34,088 nt of DNA from Tychonema sp. LEGE 07203 (GCF_015207285.1 NZ_JADEXD010000058.1:1-34088), one strand, 5' to 3'. Shown: positions 23,434-32,912, numbered from the stretch's first letter. Translations and numbers: made by a program. The notes: generated by a model not told the origin, from the sequence alone.

Positions 23434-25890
23434 TTACAACATCACATTCCCCGGAAATCTCTGTTTCAAAACTGGCATCACCGGACAAGGTTTTTGTTCT
23501 TGCAAATTATCGGGTTTGTTCCAACTAAATGGCCCTTTTTTCTCTGCTGCCATCCACAGCAAACTTTTGGCTCGCGTCATTGCTACATACAGCAGTCGAA
23601 ATTCTTCGGCTTTTTTCAAGTAATCGGCTTGTTCCCATGCTTCGGCGAGGTTTGGTAAAGGATATTTTTTGTGCAAGCTTGCTCGAATTTGTGCTCTGGC
23701 TACTTCGGCTAGGGTGAAATCTCCTAGAAATCTAGTTTGTGGCAAAACTCGCAAGTTTCCGGGGATGGTTTGTTCGTGCAAAAATGGCAAGAATACGCAA
23801 TCCCAATCTAATCCTTTTGCTTTGTGCATGGTAATAATTGTTAGTTGACCTTTGCTGGTGTAGCGTTCTTCTATTTTGTCGTCTGCATCCACGGGTTCAA
23901 ATCTTTCGGAACTAACTATTTCGCCGAGCACTTCTAAAATATTTTGCATTGAATTGTTGCCGGCTGTTTGGATTGCTACTCGTTCTGCTAATTTGTCGGC
24001 GGTGGCTAATTCTGTTTGGTCGTATTGCAGCGCTAAGGCTAAAAATGAGATGATTTGGTAGGGCGGTAATTCTAGGCGAGCTTGCAGCAAGCTGCTGCAA
24101 AAATAGCGACATTTACGCACGGGATCTGACTGTTGCGGATCTAGCGGGCCGGGGTACAGGAATTGTTCGGGGCTAGTTGCAAAAGCATTGTAGTCTTGTT
24201 TGGGGATGAGTTGCCGATCGCTCAAAATTTTTAAGGCTGCTTTCAGGTAGTCTGGTGAGTGCGGGCGATCGAGAAATTGCAACAGTGTTAAGATTTCCCA
24301 AGGTACTTGAGAATGTCTGTCGCGCTCTCCCACATCTTCAATCTTAATCCCGTATTTTTGCAAATCAAAGCTCAATCCGTGTTTTTTCGGATTTTCTAGG
24401 ACTTCTTTGATAAATTTGCCTTGTTTGTTTTCTCGCACCAAAATTGCCATTGATTTCAGTTTTTCTAAGGGCAATTGGAGGGGATTTTTTTCCTCGCTGG
24501 CTTCACCGCCCGTTTCGATCTTTTTCTCGCTGCTTCTCCCGACAAAATCCGCAGGTAAAAATTCCTCGACTAATTCAATTACTCGCTTGCCAATTAACTC
24601 GACTGTCTGGTAAATATCCCTGGGATAATGCAATTCTAATCCTAACCCAATCGGGGCTGGATTCGCATTTTTCTGCGGGTCGTCGCTGTTGACTGGCTTA
24701 ATAGTTTGGTCGCGAAAAGGCTTTTCATTTTTAGCGAATTCTGAGTCGTTTACCCAGTTCAGCATAAAGTTAGCTGCATCGATAATTACTTGGCTGCTCC
24801 GGCCTGCGCCGTCCATCGTCGCTAATTTGTTTTCTAATTCGCAGCCGTCACAAAAATTGTTAAAATAAATCGGATCTGCGGGAGTGAAGGTAGAATTAAT
24901 TGCTTGATTTGGATCGCCAACTCTGATAAAATTGGGAGGTGAGTTGGGATTGTCTGGATCGGTCGCCAATATTTCCAAAAGCTCGGTCTGCAAAGGTGTC
25001 GAATCCTGGGCTTCGTCTTCAAAAACCGCAAACACTTGTTTTTGTTCGATCGCCCTCGCTCCCGGATTGCCCAACACCCGCAAAGCTGCTAAAATCATTT
25101 CGTCGTAATCGATGAATTCTCGACTCCTCAACAAAGCTTGATATTTTTGATATAAACCGCCAGCTACGGCTAAAATTTGATAGTCGTCGCCCGATTCTAG
25201 AGCGCCCATTTCTAACAACTGTTCGGGAAACAAACCAGAAGATTTTGCTTCGTGAATCACAGTTTTAGCTAACTGCGGCAAAATCTCCGTCCGCAAAACC
25301 GATTGCCGCCGCAGTCTCTCCGTTTCCTCTCCGTCAAATTGCTGTCCTTCTAGCAAAATTTGATATCGGCGGGGATTTTCTGCAATCCACAATTCTACAC
25401 AAGTGCGAATTAATCGATGACTTTGAGTCGGAGTTACTAAGGTTGAATTTTCTAAATTTAAACCTGATAAATCGGGATGGCGCATGGCAATATTTAATGC
25501 TAAACCGTGCAAAGTGTGCACGGAAAAACCGCCTCGATCTAAAGACAATTCGGCCAATCTTTGGCGAATTTTACTTTTAATATTAGCAGCAGCCGATCGC
25601 GTAAATGTTACGACAATTAACTGGCGGCGGTTGTGAAGCCGGTGGCGGGCGATCGCAATTGCCGACGCAGCAGCCATTCCTGTAGACTTCCCGGCCCCTG
25701 GAACCGCTGAAACCGCAAGGGGGCCGCCCAACCAATCCGCCATCTCGTGCTGCCCTTTACGCAAGCTCTCACGAATTTTAGCGCAAGCCGAGTCCAAAAG
25801 GGCTGCGGGCTCTAACTTGGAGAAATTGCTGTTGGGGTGATCGATCTGAATTGTCGATCGGCTAAAATCAGAATCAAATTCATCAGTCAT
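23434..25890 (-). CDS. UvrD/Rep-family superfamily 1 DNA helicase
   Basis: 818 residues. Helicase motifs run in order: Q-motif region (LRKGQHEM), Walker A GAGKST at 65-70, motif Ia VTFTRSAAANIKSKI, TLHG (about 126-129), motif II DEAQD at 292-296, motif III GDPNQAI at about 325-331, motif V TMHKAKGLDWD and motif VI LLYVAMTRAK at 766-775. This is a 3'-to-5' SF1A helicase. The segment usually reading NYRS is here GAGRSS, a divergence. There is no nuclease domain at the C-terminus, so it is not an AddA/RecB nuclease fusion. It is likely used in DNA repair or replication restart; no specific partner is encoded beside it. It is divergent from the DUF4349 gene. Confidence 0.92.
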   Translation of the reverse strand: MTDEFDSDFSRSTIQIDHPNSNFSKLEPAALLDSACAKIRESLRKGQHEMADWLGGPLAVSAVPGAGKSTGMAAASAIAIARHRLHNRRQLIVVTFTRSAAANIKSKIRQRLAELSLDRGGFSVHTLHGLALNIAMRHPDLSGLNLENSTLVTPTQSHRLIRTCVELWIAENPRRYQILLEGQQFDGEETERLRRQSVLRTEILPQLAKTVIHEAKSSGLFPEQLLEMGALESGDDYQILAVAGGLYQKYQALLRSREFIDYDEMILAALRVLGNPGARAIEQKQVFAVFEDEAQDSTPLQTELLEILATDPDNPNSPPNFIRVGDPNQAINSTFTPADPIYFNNFCDGCELENKLATMDGAGRSSQVIIDAANFMLNWVNDSEFAKNEKPFRDQTIKPVNSDDPQKNANPAPIGLGLELHYPRDIYQTVELIGKRVIELVEEFLPADFVGRSSEKKIETGGEASEEKNPLQLPLEKLKSMAILVRENKQGKFIKEVLENPKKHGLSFDLQKYGIKIEDVGERDRHSQVPWEILTLLQFLDRPHSPDYLKAALKILSDRQLIPKQDYNAFATSPEQFLYPGPLDPQQSDPVRKCRYFCSSLLQARLELPPYQIISFLALALQYDQTELATADKLAERVAIQTAGNNSMQNILEVLGEIVSSERFEPVDADDKIEERYTSKGQLTIITMHKAKGLDWDCVFLPFLHEQTIPGNLRVLPQTRFLGDFTLAEVARAQIRASLHKKYPLPNLAEAWEQADYLKKAEEFRLLYVAMTRAKSLLWMAAEKKGPFSWNKPDNLQEQKPCPVMPVLKQRFPGNVML

Positions 25891-25896
25891 TACTAC

Positions 25897-25925
25897 ATCC
25901 GCGCTGATTTGCGTTTATCTGCGGT
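25897..25925. repeat. Partial ATCTGCGG-family repeat
   Basis: ATCCGCGCTGATTTGCG followed by TTTATCTGCGGTT resembles one arm of the palindromes at 15087 and 21378. The opposite arm is absent. It lies seven bases upstream of the helicase start codon, in its leader. Confidence 0.6.
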
Positions 25926-26056
25926 TAAAAATCAAAAAATCTTCAACCTCTACCGTTTCCATTTTGGTATCGGCGAAACTAACACCATCTATCCGAGCTT
26001 AAATTAAAACCAGCATAAAATTCAATACCCAAATGTTTTTACACAAATAACCCCCA

Positions 26057-27046
26057 ATGAAAACTCACCTCAAAACCTATTCCCCGCCGCACCAGCCAAA
26101 CCCAAACCAACCCAACAACAGCACAACTCGTTTTGCTGTAGCGGTATTCTTAACTTTATCTTCAGCCATTGCTTTGCCGAGTTGTGCAATTTCGCCCTCC
26201 AGCGTTGGAGGTAGCGCAGATTCATCCAGCCGTGAAAACCAAGTTGTCGCATCTGCACCCCAATCGGCACCCGCCCCCGCACAGTCAAAAACTGCTGGCG
26301 TATCAAAAACAGCACCTCCAGAAACTGTCGCAACTCCTCCCCAACTGATTAAAAAAGCTCAACTCAGTGTAGTTGTCAAATCAATTGACACCAGCACTAA
26401 ATCTGTTACCGATATTGTGAAAAAACAGCAAGGCGATATCTTGGGTTTCCAAAACCAAAAGCCGCCGGATTCTAGTATCCGCCAAACTGCAACCGTGGAA
26501 ATTCGCGTCCCTCAACAAAAGTTAGACACTACTTTAGATGCTTTGTCAAAGCTCGGAAGCGTACAAAACCGAGGGCTTACGGCTGAGGATGTTACGGAGC
26601 AATTAGTTGACAGCGAGGCTAGGCTGCGAAACCTCCGCAAATCGGAAGAAATGGTGTTAAAAATTATGGAGCGATCGGGCTCTGTCGGCGACGTGCTGAA
26701 AGCTGCTCAAGAGTTGAGCAATATTCGGGAGTCGATCGAACGTATTGACGCTCAGTTAAAGAGTTTGCGGAATCAAGTAGCTTATTCCACTATTAGCTTA
26801 ACTTTAGAAGCAGCAGTCTCGGCTCAACAAGATCCCGAACCTTCTCTAGGTTTGCGGGCGCAGGAAACTTGGGGAAAAGCGACTCATTCTGTGGGAGAAT
26901 TAACTTTAGGTTTGTTTGCTTTGGGTATTTGGCTCTTGGCTTACAGTCCTTATTTGCTGTTAATTGCGGCTGCAGTTTACGGCTTTAATCGATTTAAGAA
27001 ACAGCATTCTGTACCGCAAATTCAAGAACCGAAACCACCTCATTAG
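26057..27046 (+). CDS. DUF4349 domain lipoprotein
   Basis: 329 residues. The basic N-terminus, a hydrophobic segment (about 26-40) and LPSC with C43 suggest a lipoprotein signal. A Ser/Pro/Ala-rich linker runs to about residue 85. The DUF4349 domain follows (about 93-265) with its typical VVVKSIDTSTKSVTDIV, VEIRVPQQKLDTTLDAL, EDVTEQLVDSEARLRNL and a coiled coil around IRESIERIDAQLKSLRNQ. A C-terminal membrane helix (about 282-310) and basic tail complete the domain layout seen in the family. Function is unknown; members are envelope proteins. The ATG has no strong Shine-Dalgarno. A heptamer array starts right after the stop. Confidence 0.88.
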   Translation: MKTHLKTYSPPHQPNPNQPNNSTTRFAVAVFLTLSSAIALPSCAISPSSVGGSADSSSRENQVVASAPQSAPAPAQSKTAGVSKTAPPETVATPPQLIKKAQLSVVVKSIDTSTKSVTDIVKKQQGDILGFQNQKPPDSSIRQTATVEIRVPQQKLDTTLDALSKLGSVQNRGLTAEDVTEQLVDSEARLRNLRKSEEMVLKIMERSGSVGDVLKAAQELSNIRESIERIDAQLKSLRNQVAYSTISLTLEAAVSAQQDPEPSLGLRAQETWGKATHSVGELTLGLFALGIWLLAYSPYLLLIAAAVYGFNRFKKQHSVPQIQEPKPPH

Positions 27047-27541
27047 TTATTAGTCAGTAGTCAGTAGTCATTAGTCAGTAGTCAGTAGTCAGTAGTCATT
27101 AGTCATTAGTCATTAGTCAGTAGTCAGTAGTCATTAGTCATTAGTCAGTAGTCAGTAGTCATTAGTCAGTAGTCAGTAGTCAGTAGTCATTAGTCAGTAG
27201 TCATTAGTCATTAGTCATATCAAATCCGGTAGCATCGGAATGATTCAGATATATATTCTCTCCCTCTGTGTACTCTGTGTTCTAGTAAGGTTAAATCATT
27301 CCGATGCAAGCGGAAACGATATCATTAGTCATTCCACCCACGTAAAATTTATGTATTGTGGAACGGCCGGAGAAGCGGTTCTTAAAACCACCGACAACTA
27401 ACAACTAACAACTAACAACTAACAACTAACAACTAACAACTAACAACGGACAACGGACAACTAGCAACTAACAACTAACAACGGACAACGGACAACTAAC
27501 AACTAACAACTAACAACTAACAACGGACAACTAACAACTGA
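27047..27541. repeat. Heptamer arrays flanking an inverted-repeat element
   Basis: No gene. TAGTCAT/TAGTCAG units run at 27047-27216, a MITE-like element at 27217-27323, a short unique stretch to about 27395, then AACAACT/GGACAAC units to the raf1 stop codon at 27542. The second array reaches the stop codon itself, so no conventional terminator separates DUF4349 and raf1. Confidence 0.9.
27217..27323. mobile_element. MITE-like inverted-repeat element, second copy
   Basis: ATATCAAATCCGGTAGCATC at the left and the inverted GATGCAAGCGGAAACGATATC-type end at the right (complement GATATCGTTTCCGCTTGCAT) are imperfect 30-base inverted repeats around GCATCGGAATGATT. ATTAGTCAT heptamers lie directly on both sides. 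Compare 18847-18954. Confidence 0.6.
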
Positions 27542-28636
27542 CTAATCATCAATTTGCCATCCATCTTTGGTATAATCTTCATCCAAAATCTTTTTCGGTC
27601 GCATCACCAGCACAACTCGCCCTAAAATTGAAAATTCCGGGGCTGTTTCAAACCATTGCAATTCTAAATTTCCCCCGTTATCGGCGAGGAAATAACTCTC
27701 AGCATCCCACTGTCTTTGGGCGCGATCGGCAATAATCAAAACTTCTTCGACTTTGCCTTGCAGCGGTACCGGCAATCGATCGCTCATTTCCAAAACCGCC
27801 ACCGGATCTTCGGCGTTCAAAATTACCTGCCATCCGGGAATCGCCACCCAAGCTCCGGCTCCGGCAAATTTTACCATTCGGAACGGCTCGATTTCCTCCG
27901 GCAAAGGCACTGCCAGCAAATCTGACGCAGAGAGCGGAAATTTGCCCACCACCGGGACAATCCGGGGCAGTTGTTCCTCAGAATCGAGCCGGTAGATGGG
28001 CAAGCGCGGCGCAGCCTTCCTCGGAACTACGGTAAAATCGACAAGCAATTGCTCGATTTGTGCCCTAGCTGTTTGGCTGCTAGCTAATTTTAAACCGCGA
28101 GCAATTAAGCGCGATCGCTCTTGCAAATCGCTTTTTTGTCTCGCCAACTGCCAGCACTGGTAAGCTACAGCATCGCCTGGAGTGTCTGTGAAGCCTTGCG
28201 GGAGACTCCCGAAGTGCGAAAATTCTTTCATCGCTTTAGCAACTTGGCGAGCATCGTCAACATCCAAATTGTGGGCCAGGATCAAAGCTGCCGCCCCCGC
28301 CCGCTCTGTTTGAGAAAGAATCCGAAATTCGTACAAGATATCACTTCCTTTTCGCAGGAAGTGCGATCGAACTTCTTCGGAAGCGCCAGCGTTGACCGCG
28401 CTGGTGTAAACTTGGGCTGCGACGCTGACTTGATTTTGCTGAATTGGTTCAAAACCAGTTGCTTCAAAAATCTTCTGAGAGTTCCAGCCTGCTTGGATCA
28501 GCGCCGTACAGGCTTGTCCCCACTCTACCCAAGTGCCTTCCTTGCGGCGGAGCGATCGAATTAACTTTTCGACATCCACAGTATCGGTGGATGGTTCGGG
28601 TGGACGAGGGGAAGAATCTTGCGGTGTATCAGTCAT
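27542..28636 (-). CDS. raf1: Rubisco accumulation factor 1
   Basis: 364 residues. Raf1 is a chaperone that assembles Rubisco large-subunit dimers into the octameric core in cyanobacteria and chloroplasts. The N-terminal alpha domain (about 25-200) begins with VEKLIRSLRRKEGTWVEWGQ and includes FEATGFEPIQQNQ and SQTERAGAAALILAHNLDVD. A linker is followed by the beta domain (about 225-350) with LPRIVPVVGKFPLSASDLLA and AGAGAWVAIPGWQVILNAED. The C-terminus is acidic (DEDYTKDGWQIDD), as in cyanobacterial Raf1. I placed the start at the ATG 28634-28636 (MTDTPQDSS); the frame stays open 28 codons upstream but without family resemblance. No Rubisco genes lie in the window. Confidence 0.93.
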   Translation of the reverse strand: MTDTPQDSSPRPPEPSTDTVDVEKLIRSLRRKEGTWVEWGQACTALIQAGWNSQKIFEATGFEPIQQNQVSVAAQVYTSAVNAGASEEVRSHFLRKGSDILYEFRILSQTERAGAAALILAHNLDVDDARQVAKAMKEFSHFGSLPQGFTDTPGDAVAYQCWQLARQKSDLQERSRLIARGLKLASSQTARAQIEQLLVDFTVVPRKAAPRLPIYRLDSEEQLPRIVPVVGKFPLSASDLLAVPLPEEIEPFRMVKFAGAGAWVAIPGWQVILNAEDPVAVLEMSDRLPVPLQGKVEEVLIIADRAQRQWDAESYFLADNGGNLELQWFETAPEFSILGRVVLVMRPKKILDEDYTKDGWQIDD

Positions 28637-28794
28637 AATTAAATTAAAAACTAGCGCTAAGTTATGTGTGATTGGATACCAGCAAGGAGCCTGTCGCGGC
28701 GCACCGCGCTCGATCGACAATCAGTAAGTCACGAGACTATTGTTACAGAATAGTTGCTCGCCTAAATTTATAAAGGGGAGTTTATCGTATTGTT

Positions 28795-29739
28795 ATGGAT
28801 AATGCCATTCCAGAGCTAGATCAAATTAAACGCCAGCTCATGAGCCTAAACCGACCGAAAAAACCAAAAATGCTGGTAGTAGACGACGAACCAGACAATC
28901 TGGATTTGCTCTACCGCACTTTCCGACGAGACTTTAACGTACTCAAAGCCGAGAGCGGGATTCGCGCCTTGGAAGTCCTCAGCATCGAGGGCGAGGTAGC
29001 CGTCATCATTTCCGACCAGCGAATGCCAGAAATGAAGGGAACGGAATTTCTCAGCAAGACCGTGCCACAGTTTCCGAATACCGTCAGAATTATCTTGACG
29101 GGTTTTACCGACATTGAAGACTTAGTGGATGCGATTAATTCGGGACAGGTTTACAAGTATATCACCAAGCCTTGGGACCCGAACGAATTGAAAATGGTGG
29201 TGCAAAAAGCTGCCGAAACTTATGAAGTTCTCAAACAGCGGACTGAGGAATTGCACCGCGCCCAAACTCAAATACAACTGTTAGCAACGATCATGCAGGC
29301 GGCTGTGGATTATCCGAGTTTGGAACTTAGTTTAGTGCCAATGGCTACTGCTCTGAGCGATAATTTTTTGGCGGACACTTGCATTTTGCAACTGGTGGAA
29401 GAAAGTGTTTTGATACCAGTCCAAGGCAGTCACACGAGCGGCCAAACTGTGGAAAATTGGCTGGCCGATGACCCTTTAGTTCGAGAGGCAATTTCCTCTC
29501 AAACTATGCAGGGTGCTGTGAATATTGGCAGCGACACGGCCCTAGCGAGTCTGCCGCACTATCAAAAATCTGGCATTCAAGCTCACTTGAGCGTGCCGGT
29601 GATTCACAAAGGTCGATCGATCGCCCTGATGTCCCTCCAGTGGAAACAACCTTGTTCCCTGCGTCCCGACGAACTCACAACAGTTCACCTCGCCGCTCAA
29701 GAAGTTGCTTTGGTACTGACGAGTTTTCAAGGTCATTAG
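28795..29739 (+). CDS. Response regulator with C-terminal GAF domain
   Basis: 314 residues. The receiver domain (about 25-145) has D30, D31, phosphoacceptor D74 in ISDQRMPEM, T102 and K125 in YITKPW, all intact. A helical linker (about 140-170) leads to a GAF domain (about 172-310). There is no DNA-binding or enzymatic output. Similar receivers with SDQRMPEM and ITKPW are common in RpfG-like and other cyanobacterial regulators. The partner kinase and output are unknown. The ATG is preceded by AAGGGGAG, about 15 bases upstream. It is divergent from raf1. Confidence 0.9.
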   Translation: MDNAIPELDQIKRQLMSLNRPKKPKMLVVDDEPDNLDLLYRTFRRDFNVLKAESGIRALEVLSIEGEVAVIISDQRMPEMKGTEFLSKTVPQFPNTVRIILTGFTDIEDLVDAINSGQVYKYITKPWDPNELKMVVQKAAETYEVLKQRTEELHRAQTQIQLLATIMQAAVDYPSLELSLVPMATALSDNFLADTCILQLVEESVLIPVQGSHTSGQTVENWLADDPLVREAISSQTMQGAVNIGSDTALASLPHYQKSGIQAHLSVPVIHKGRSIALMSLQWKQPCSLRPDELTTVHLAAQEVALVLTSFQGH

Positions 29740-30032
29740 TCATCAGTCATTAGTCATCAGTCATCAGTCAACAGTCAACAGTCATTAGTTAACGGTTAAC
29801 GGTTAACGGTTAACAGTCAACAGTCAACAGTCAACAGCTAACAATTCCCAATTCCCAATTCCCAATTCCCAATTCCCAATTCCCAATTCCCAATTCCCAA
29901 TTCCCAAGTCCCAATTCCCAATTCCCAATTCCCAAGTCCCAATTCCCAATTCCCAATTCCCAATTCCCAAGTGACAATAACAAATAACAAATAACAAACA
30001 ACAAACAACAAATAACAAATAACAAATAACAA
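29740..30032. repeat. Heptamer arrays filling the whole regulator-menG interval
   Basis: Four blocks: TAGTCAT/CAGTCAT, then AGTCAAC/GGTTAAC, then about nineteen CCCAATT-type units (29845-29970), then AATAACA units to the menG start. The last unit runs into the menG ATG. No unique DNA of more than a few bases remains in 293 bases. Confidence 0.92.
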
Positions 30033-30734
30033 ATGACTAATAACGCCGAACAAATTAAAACTATATTTAATCGAATTGCACCAGTTTACAACCAAATGAA
30101 CGACTGGTTGAGCTTTGGACAACACCGGATTTGGAAGCAAATGGCGGTGAAATGGAGCAGCGCAAGCCCGGGAAATACTTGTTTAGACTTGTGCTGCGGT
30201 AGCGGGGATTTAGCTTTGCTGCTGGCCAAAGAAGCAGGGCCGACAGGCTGCGTGTTTGGAGTAGATTTTTCTGCGGAACAATTGGCTGTGGCGGCGAAGC
30301 GCGATCGACCTTTTCTCACCCCTTCTAGTCCCATTTCTTGGGTAGAAGCTGATGCCCTAGACTTGCCTTTTCCCGACAATTACTTCGACTGCGCCACAAT
30401 GGGCTACGGCCTCCGCAACGTGACGGACATCCCCCGCAGTCTTCAACAATTGCACCGCGTGCTCAAACCCGGTGCAACAGCAGCTATTCTCGACTTCCAC
30501 CGCCCCAGCAATTCGCTAATGCACAGCTTTCAGCAGTTTTATCTAAACACTCTCGTAGTGCCGATAGCTCAGCAGTTTGGCATGACTGAAGAATATGCCT
30601 ACATTAATCCTAGTTTAGAAAAATTCCCGATCGGCCAGCAGCAAGTCGCGATCGCCCGCCAAGCCGGATTTGCCTGTGCCACCCACTATCCCATTGCTGG
30701 AGCTATGATGGGAGTATTGGTATTAGTCAGTTGA
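30033..30734 (+). CDS. menG: Demethylphylloquinone/demethylmenaquinone methyltransferase
   Basis: 233 residues. This UbiE/MenG-family enzyme adds the ring methyl group with S-adenosylmethionine; in cyanobacteria that completes phylloquinone, the photosystem I electron carrier. The N-terminus [20 protein letters not shown] and HRIWKQMAV are family-typical. The SAM-binding loop is [10 protein letters not shown] (51-60), followed by [20 protein letters not shown] and [20 protein letters not shown]. Length is normal. The start codon is embedded in the end of a 7-mer array (AAATAACAA then ATG), and no Shine-Dalgarno is present. The 3' end runs directly into another array. Confidence 0.94.
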   Translation: MTNNAEQIKTIFNRIAPVYNQMNDWLSFGQHRIWKQMAVKWSSASPGNTCLDLCCGSGDLALLLAKEAGPTGCVFGVDFSAEQLAVAAKRDRPFLTPSSPISWVEADALDLPFPDNYFDCATMGYGLRNVTDIPRSLQQLHRVLKPGATAAILDFHRPSNSLMHSFQQFYLNTLVVPIAQQFGMTEEYAYINPSLEKFPIGQQQVAIARQAGFACATHYPIAGAMMGVLVLVS

Positions 30735-30850
30735 CAGTTGACTGCTGACTGTTAACTGTTAACTGTTGACTGCTGACTGTTGACTCTTAACTGTTAACTG
30801 TTAACTAATAACTGCTGACTACTGACTGCTGACTAATGACTACTGACTAA
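30735..30850. repeat. Heptamer arrays between menG and the DUF445 gene
   Basis: AGTTGAC, TGCTGAC/TGTTAAC and CTGACTA units fill the interval, leaving about 17 unique bases before the next start codon. As before menG, no unique promoter sequence is evident. Confidence 0.9.
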
Positions 30851-30867
30851 TTCCCAATTCCAAATTA

Positions 30868-32103
30868 TTGATGAACCAGTCTAACATTTGGCTGTTGTTT
30901 GCCCCTCCTGTAGTGGGAGGAATTATTGGCTACTTCACTAACGATATAGCTATCAAAATGCTGTTCCGCCCCTATCGAGCTATTTACGTCAAAGGGCGGC
31001 AGTTGCCTTTCACTCCCGGCTTGATCCCGCGCAACCAAGAGCGATTGGCAAAGCGCATTTCCGACACAATTATGGGTTCGCTGCTGACACCGCAAGAATT
31101 GCAAAATTTGGCGCGCCGCCTTTTGCAAACCGAGCGGATGCAGTCGATAATTCTCTGGCTGCTGCAGTTGGCGCTGGATCAGGTAAAAGCAGACGCAGAA
31201 CAAAAAACATCTAAAATTCTCGCTAACATTCTGCGAGATTTGCTGGGAGAATCGGTGCCGCGAATTCTCAAAGTTTTGGCGCGCCGGGAAGATTTTTTAG
31301 AAGCTCAGCTAAATCAAATTTTTGACCAAGTTTTGTTGGAGATTCAGTTAACGGAAGCTCAGGCGGCTCAGTTGTCTGATTGGCTGTTGCAGGTGGTAAT
31401 ACCGCCGGAAGTGCTGCGACAGGCTTTGATTGACTTTTTGACCGATCGCAATATTTCGATTATCGATGAAGGGTTTCGAGAAAAAACCAGCGGCACTTAT
31501 TGGGTTGTAGCAAATTTATTTGGTTTGCGGAACACTTTAACTCGGCTGCGGACTTTTTGTCTCGACGACAGAGAAGCGACAAATCAGCGGTTAGCAGAGT
31601 TAACAGTTTCTTTGGGAGTTCGCGGGCGACTTCAGGAATGGCTGCAAAATTTGTCGATGCAAAACTTACCGGTTTCGACGGTGAGACAGTTGCGAAAAAC
31701 TATGCGCGACAGCGTTCGCACCTACGTTCAACAGCGGGGTATGGAGGTACTAGACGGGTTGAGCAAATCTATTGATTGGGAAAATATTTCGCGGTTGATT
31801 CTCAATCGCTTGCAAACTTCAGCGGTGATGAGCGCTTCCCTGGAAATTGTTAGCAAAGAACTGGCTTTGGTTTTAGATCGTTATCTAGAGCGGGATTTAG
31901 AAAATATTGTAGCTCAGGCGATCCCGATTTTAAATATCGACCAGGTGATTGTCGATCGAGTAAAAGGTACTTCTCCCGAAGAGTTAGAGTTAGCAATTCA
32001 GGGAATTGTCAAAAGCGAGTTGCAGGGAATTGTAAATTTAGGAGGAATTTTGGGTGTTTTTATCGGCTGTTTGCAAACAGTTGTGCTGTTGCTTCAGCAG
32101 TGA
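30868..32103 (+). CDS. DUF445 family membrane protein
   Basis: 411 residues. It opens with a membrane helix containing [20 protein letters not shown], then [20 protein letters not shown] and [20 protein letters not shown], the defining N-terminal block of DUF445 (YheB-like). A long helical body (about 90-380) with the repeated amphipathic pattern follows, and a second membrane helix ends the protein ([20 protein letters not shown], about 388-407). Both ends are therefore in the membrane with a large soluble middle. Function is unknown. The leader is almost entirely heptamer repeat. Confidence 0.9.
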   Translation: MMNQSNIWLLFAPPVVGGIIGYFTNDIAIKMLFRPYRAIYVKGRQLPFTPGLIPRNQERLAKRISDTIMGSLLTPQELQNLARRLLQTERMQSIILWLLQLALDQVKADAEQKTSKILANILRDLLGESVPRILKVLARREDFLEAQLNQIFDQVLLEIQLTEAQAAQLSDWLLQVVIPPEVLRQALIDFLTDRNISIIDEGFREKTSGTYWVVANLFGLRNTLTRLRTFCLDDREATNQRLAELTVSLGVRGRLQEWLQNLSMQNLPVSTVRQLRKTMRDSVRTYVQQRGMEVLDGLSKSIDWENISRLILNRLQTSAVMSASLEIVSKELALVLDRYLERDLENIVAQAIPILNIDQVIVDRVKGTSPEELELAIQGIVKSELQGIVNLGGILGVFIGCLQTVVLLLQQ

Positions 32104-32187
32104 TTTAGGGCGGCAGTGGTGACATATTTTTTGTAGTATAATATTCGTGGGACTTGCGTACACACTAGACTTCTCCAATAATTATTG

Positions 32188-32211
32188 TGGAACAGGCATC
32201 CTGCCTGTTCA
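32188..32211. repeat. GAACAGGC palindrome
   Basis: GAACAGGC and GCCTGTTC are perfect inverted repeats around the loop ATCCT (about 32190-32210). It is the same inner stem as in the element at 14680-14700. It lies in the leader between the DUF445 and DUF3493 genes. Confidence 0.75.
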
Positions 32212-32342
32212 AAACCTGCTTTTTAGCAGATGTCTACTACACAAAAATCTGGTTTTTATGGTGTATTTACTGCCTCGGCCAGACCATTTTTGGTAGAAAC
32301 CGATTTTTTTGTCCAATCCTAATTTACTTATTTCTTAAATTT

Positions 32343-32648
32343 ATGCCAGTTCCAAATTCGGACGATCGCACCGCTCCCAAAAACCCCCGCAACCTCAGCC
32401 GCCAACAATACAAGCGTTTAACCGCAGAAATGGCCGCTCCCTACCGGCCTCTGCGACAGTTTATTTATCTAGCTTGCGGCGCTTCCGGCTCGATCGGCGG
32501 CGTGGTTTTCCTCGCTAAAATTGCCTCTGGCCGGGAAATCGGCTCTGCTTTGCCAAATTTTGCCCTCCAAGTCGGAGTCGTGGCTCTGATGGTGTTCCTG
32601 TTTCGCCTGGAGCAACGCGCCGAGAGCCGAGAGCCGAAGTCCAAGTAA
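32343..32648 (+). CDS. DUF3493-like small membrane protein
   Basis: 101 residues with two membrane helices: about 36-60 (RPLRQFIYLACGASGSIGGV) and about 70-90 (FALQVGVVALMVFLF). The central RPLR-F-YLA-GASGSIGG block resembles the DUF3493 family found in cyanobacteria and plastids; function is unknown and photosynthesis-related roles are only guesses. The N-terminus is polar (SDDRTAPKNPRNLSRQQYKR). I chose the ATG at 32343. An in-frame GTG at 32187 would add 52 residues translated through the GAACAGGC palindrome and looks artificial. A TATAAT box lies at 32137-32142. Confidence 0.75.
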   Translation: MPVPNSDDRTAPKNPRNLSRQQYKRLTAEMAAPYRPLRQFIYLACGASGSIGGVVFLAKIASGREIGSALPNFALQVGVVALMVFLFRLEQRAESREPKSK

Positions 32649-32764
32649 CAAAACTTTACAAATCGACACAAAAATCTATTTGAGGTAAAGAAAAGTTAGA
32701 ATAATAAAGAAATTATTACGAAATCCTGGTTTGCGATCGATCCCTGCCATTATTAAGGAGTGGG

Positions 32765-32851
32765 TTCAATTGGGGTCAGCAAATTTAAAGACCCTAATCA
32801 TAAACCGCCTTTACTTCCTTCAATTGGGGTCAGCTTCAATAAAGACCCTAA
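32765..32851. repeat. Two 33-bp direct repeats, each with a GGGTC/GACCC dyad
   Basis: TTCAATTGGGGTCAGC...AAAGACCCTAA occurs at 32765-32797 and 32819-32851 with 28 of 33 positions identical. Each unit has an inverted GGGTC/GACCC pair. The spacer is 21 bases. Only two copies are present, so it is not a CRISPR array. Confidence 0.75.
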
Positions 32852-32870
32852 ATATATAAAATAAATTTAA

Positions 32871-32912
32871 GCCCAGCGCCAGCCTTCATTGATAGAAGAG
32901 CTGGCGTTGGGC
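32871..32912. repeat. Strong 17-bp hairpin
   Basis: GCCCAGCGCCAGC (32871-32883) pairs with GCTGGCGTTGGGC (32900-32912), one G-U pair, and CTTC/GAAG extends the stem inside with a single bulged A and loop ATTGATA. Neither strand is followed by a T-run, so it is not a classical terminator. Confidence 0.75.

Noticed and set aside
29824-30140. Open frames rich in GNWELGI on the minus strand
   Set aside because: Pure translation of the CCCAATT array; the same peptide appears in three frames because the unit is 7 bases long.
32765-32851. Possible CRISPR array
   Set aside because: Only two imperfect repeats with a 21-base spacer, and no cas gene in the window.
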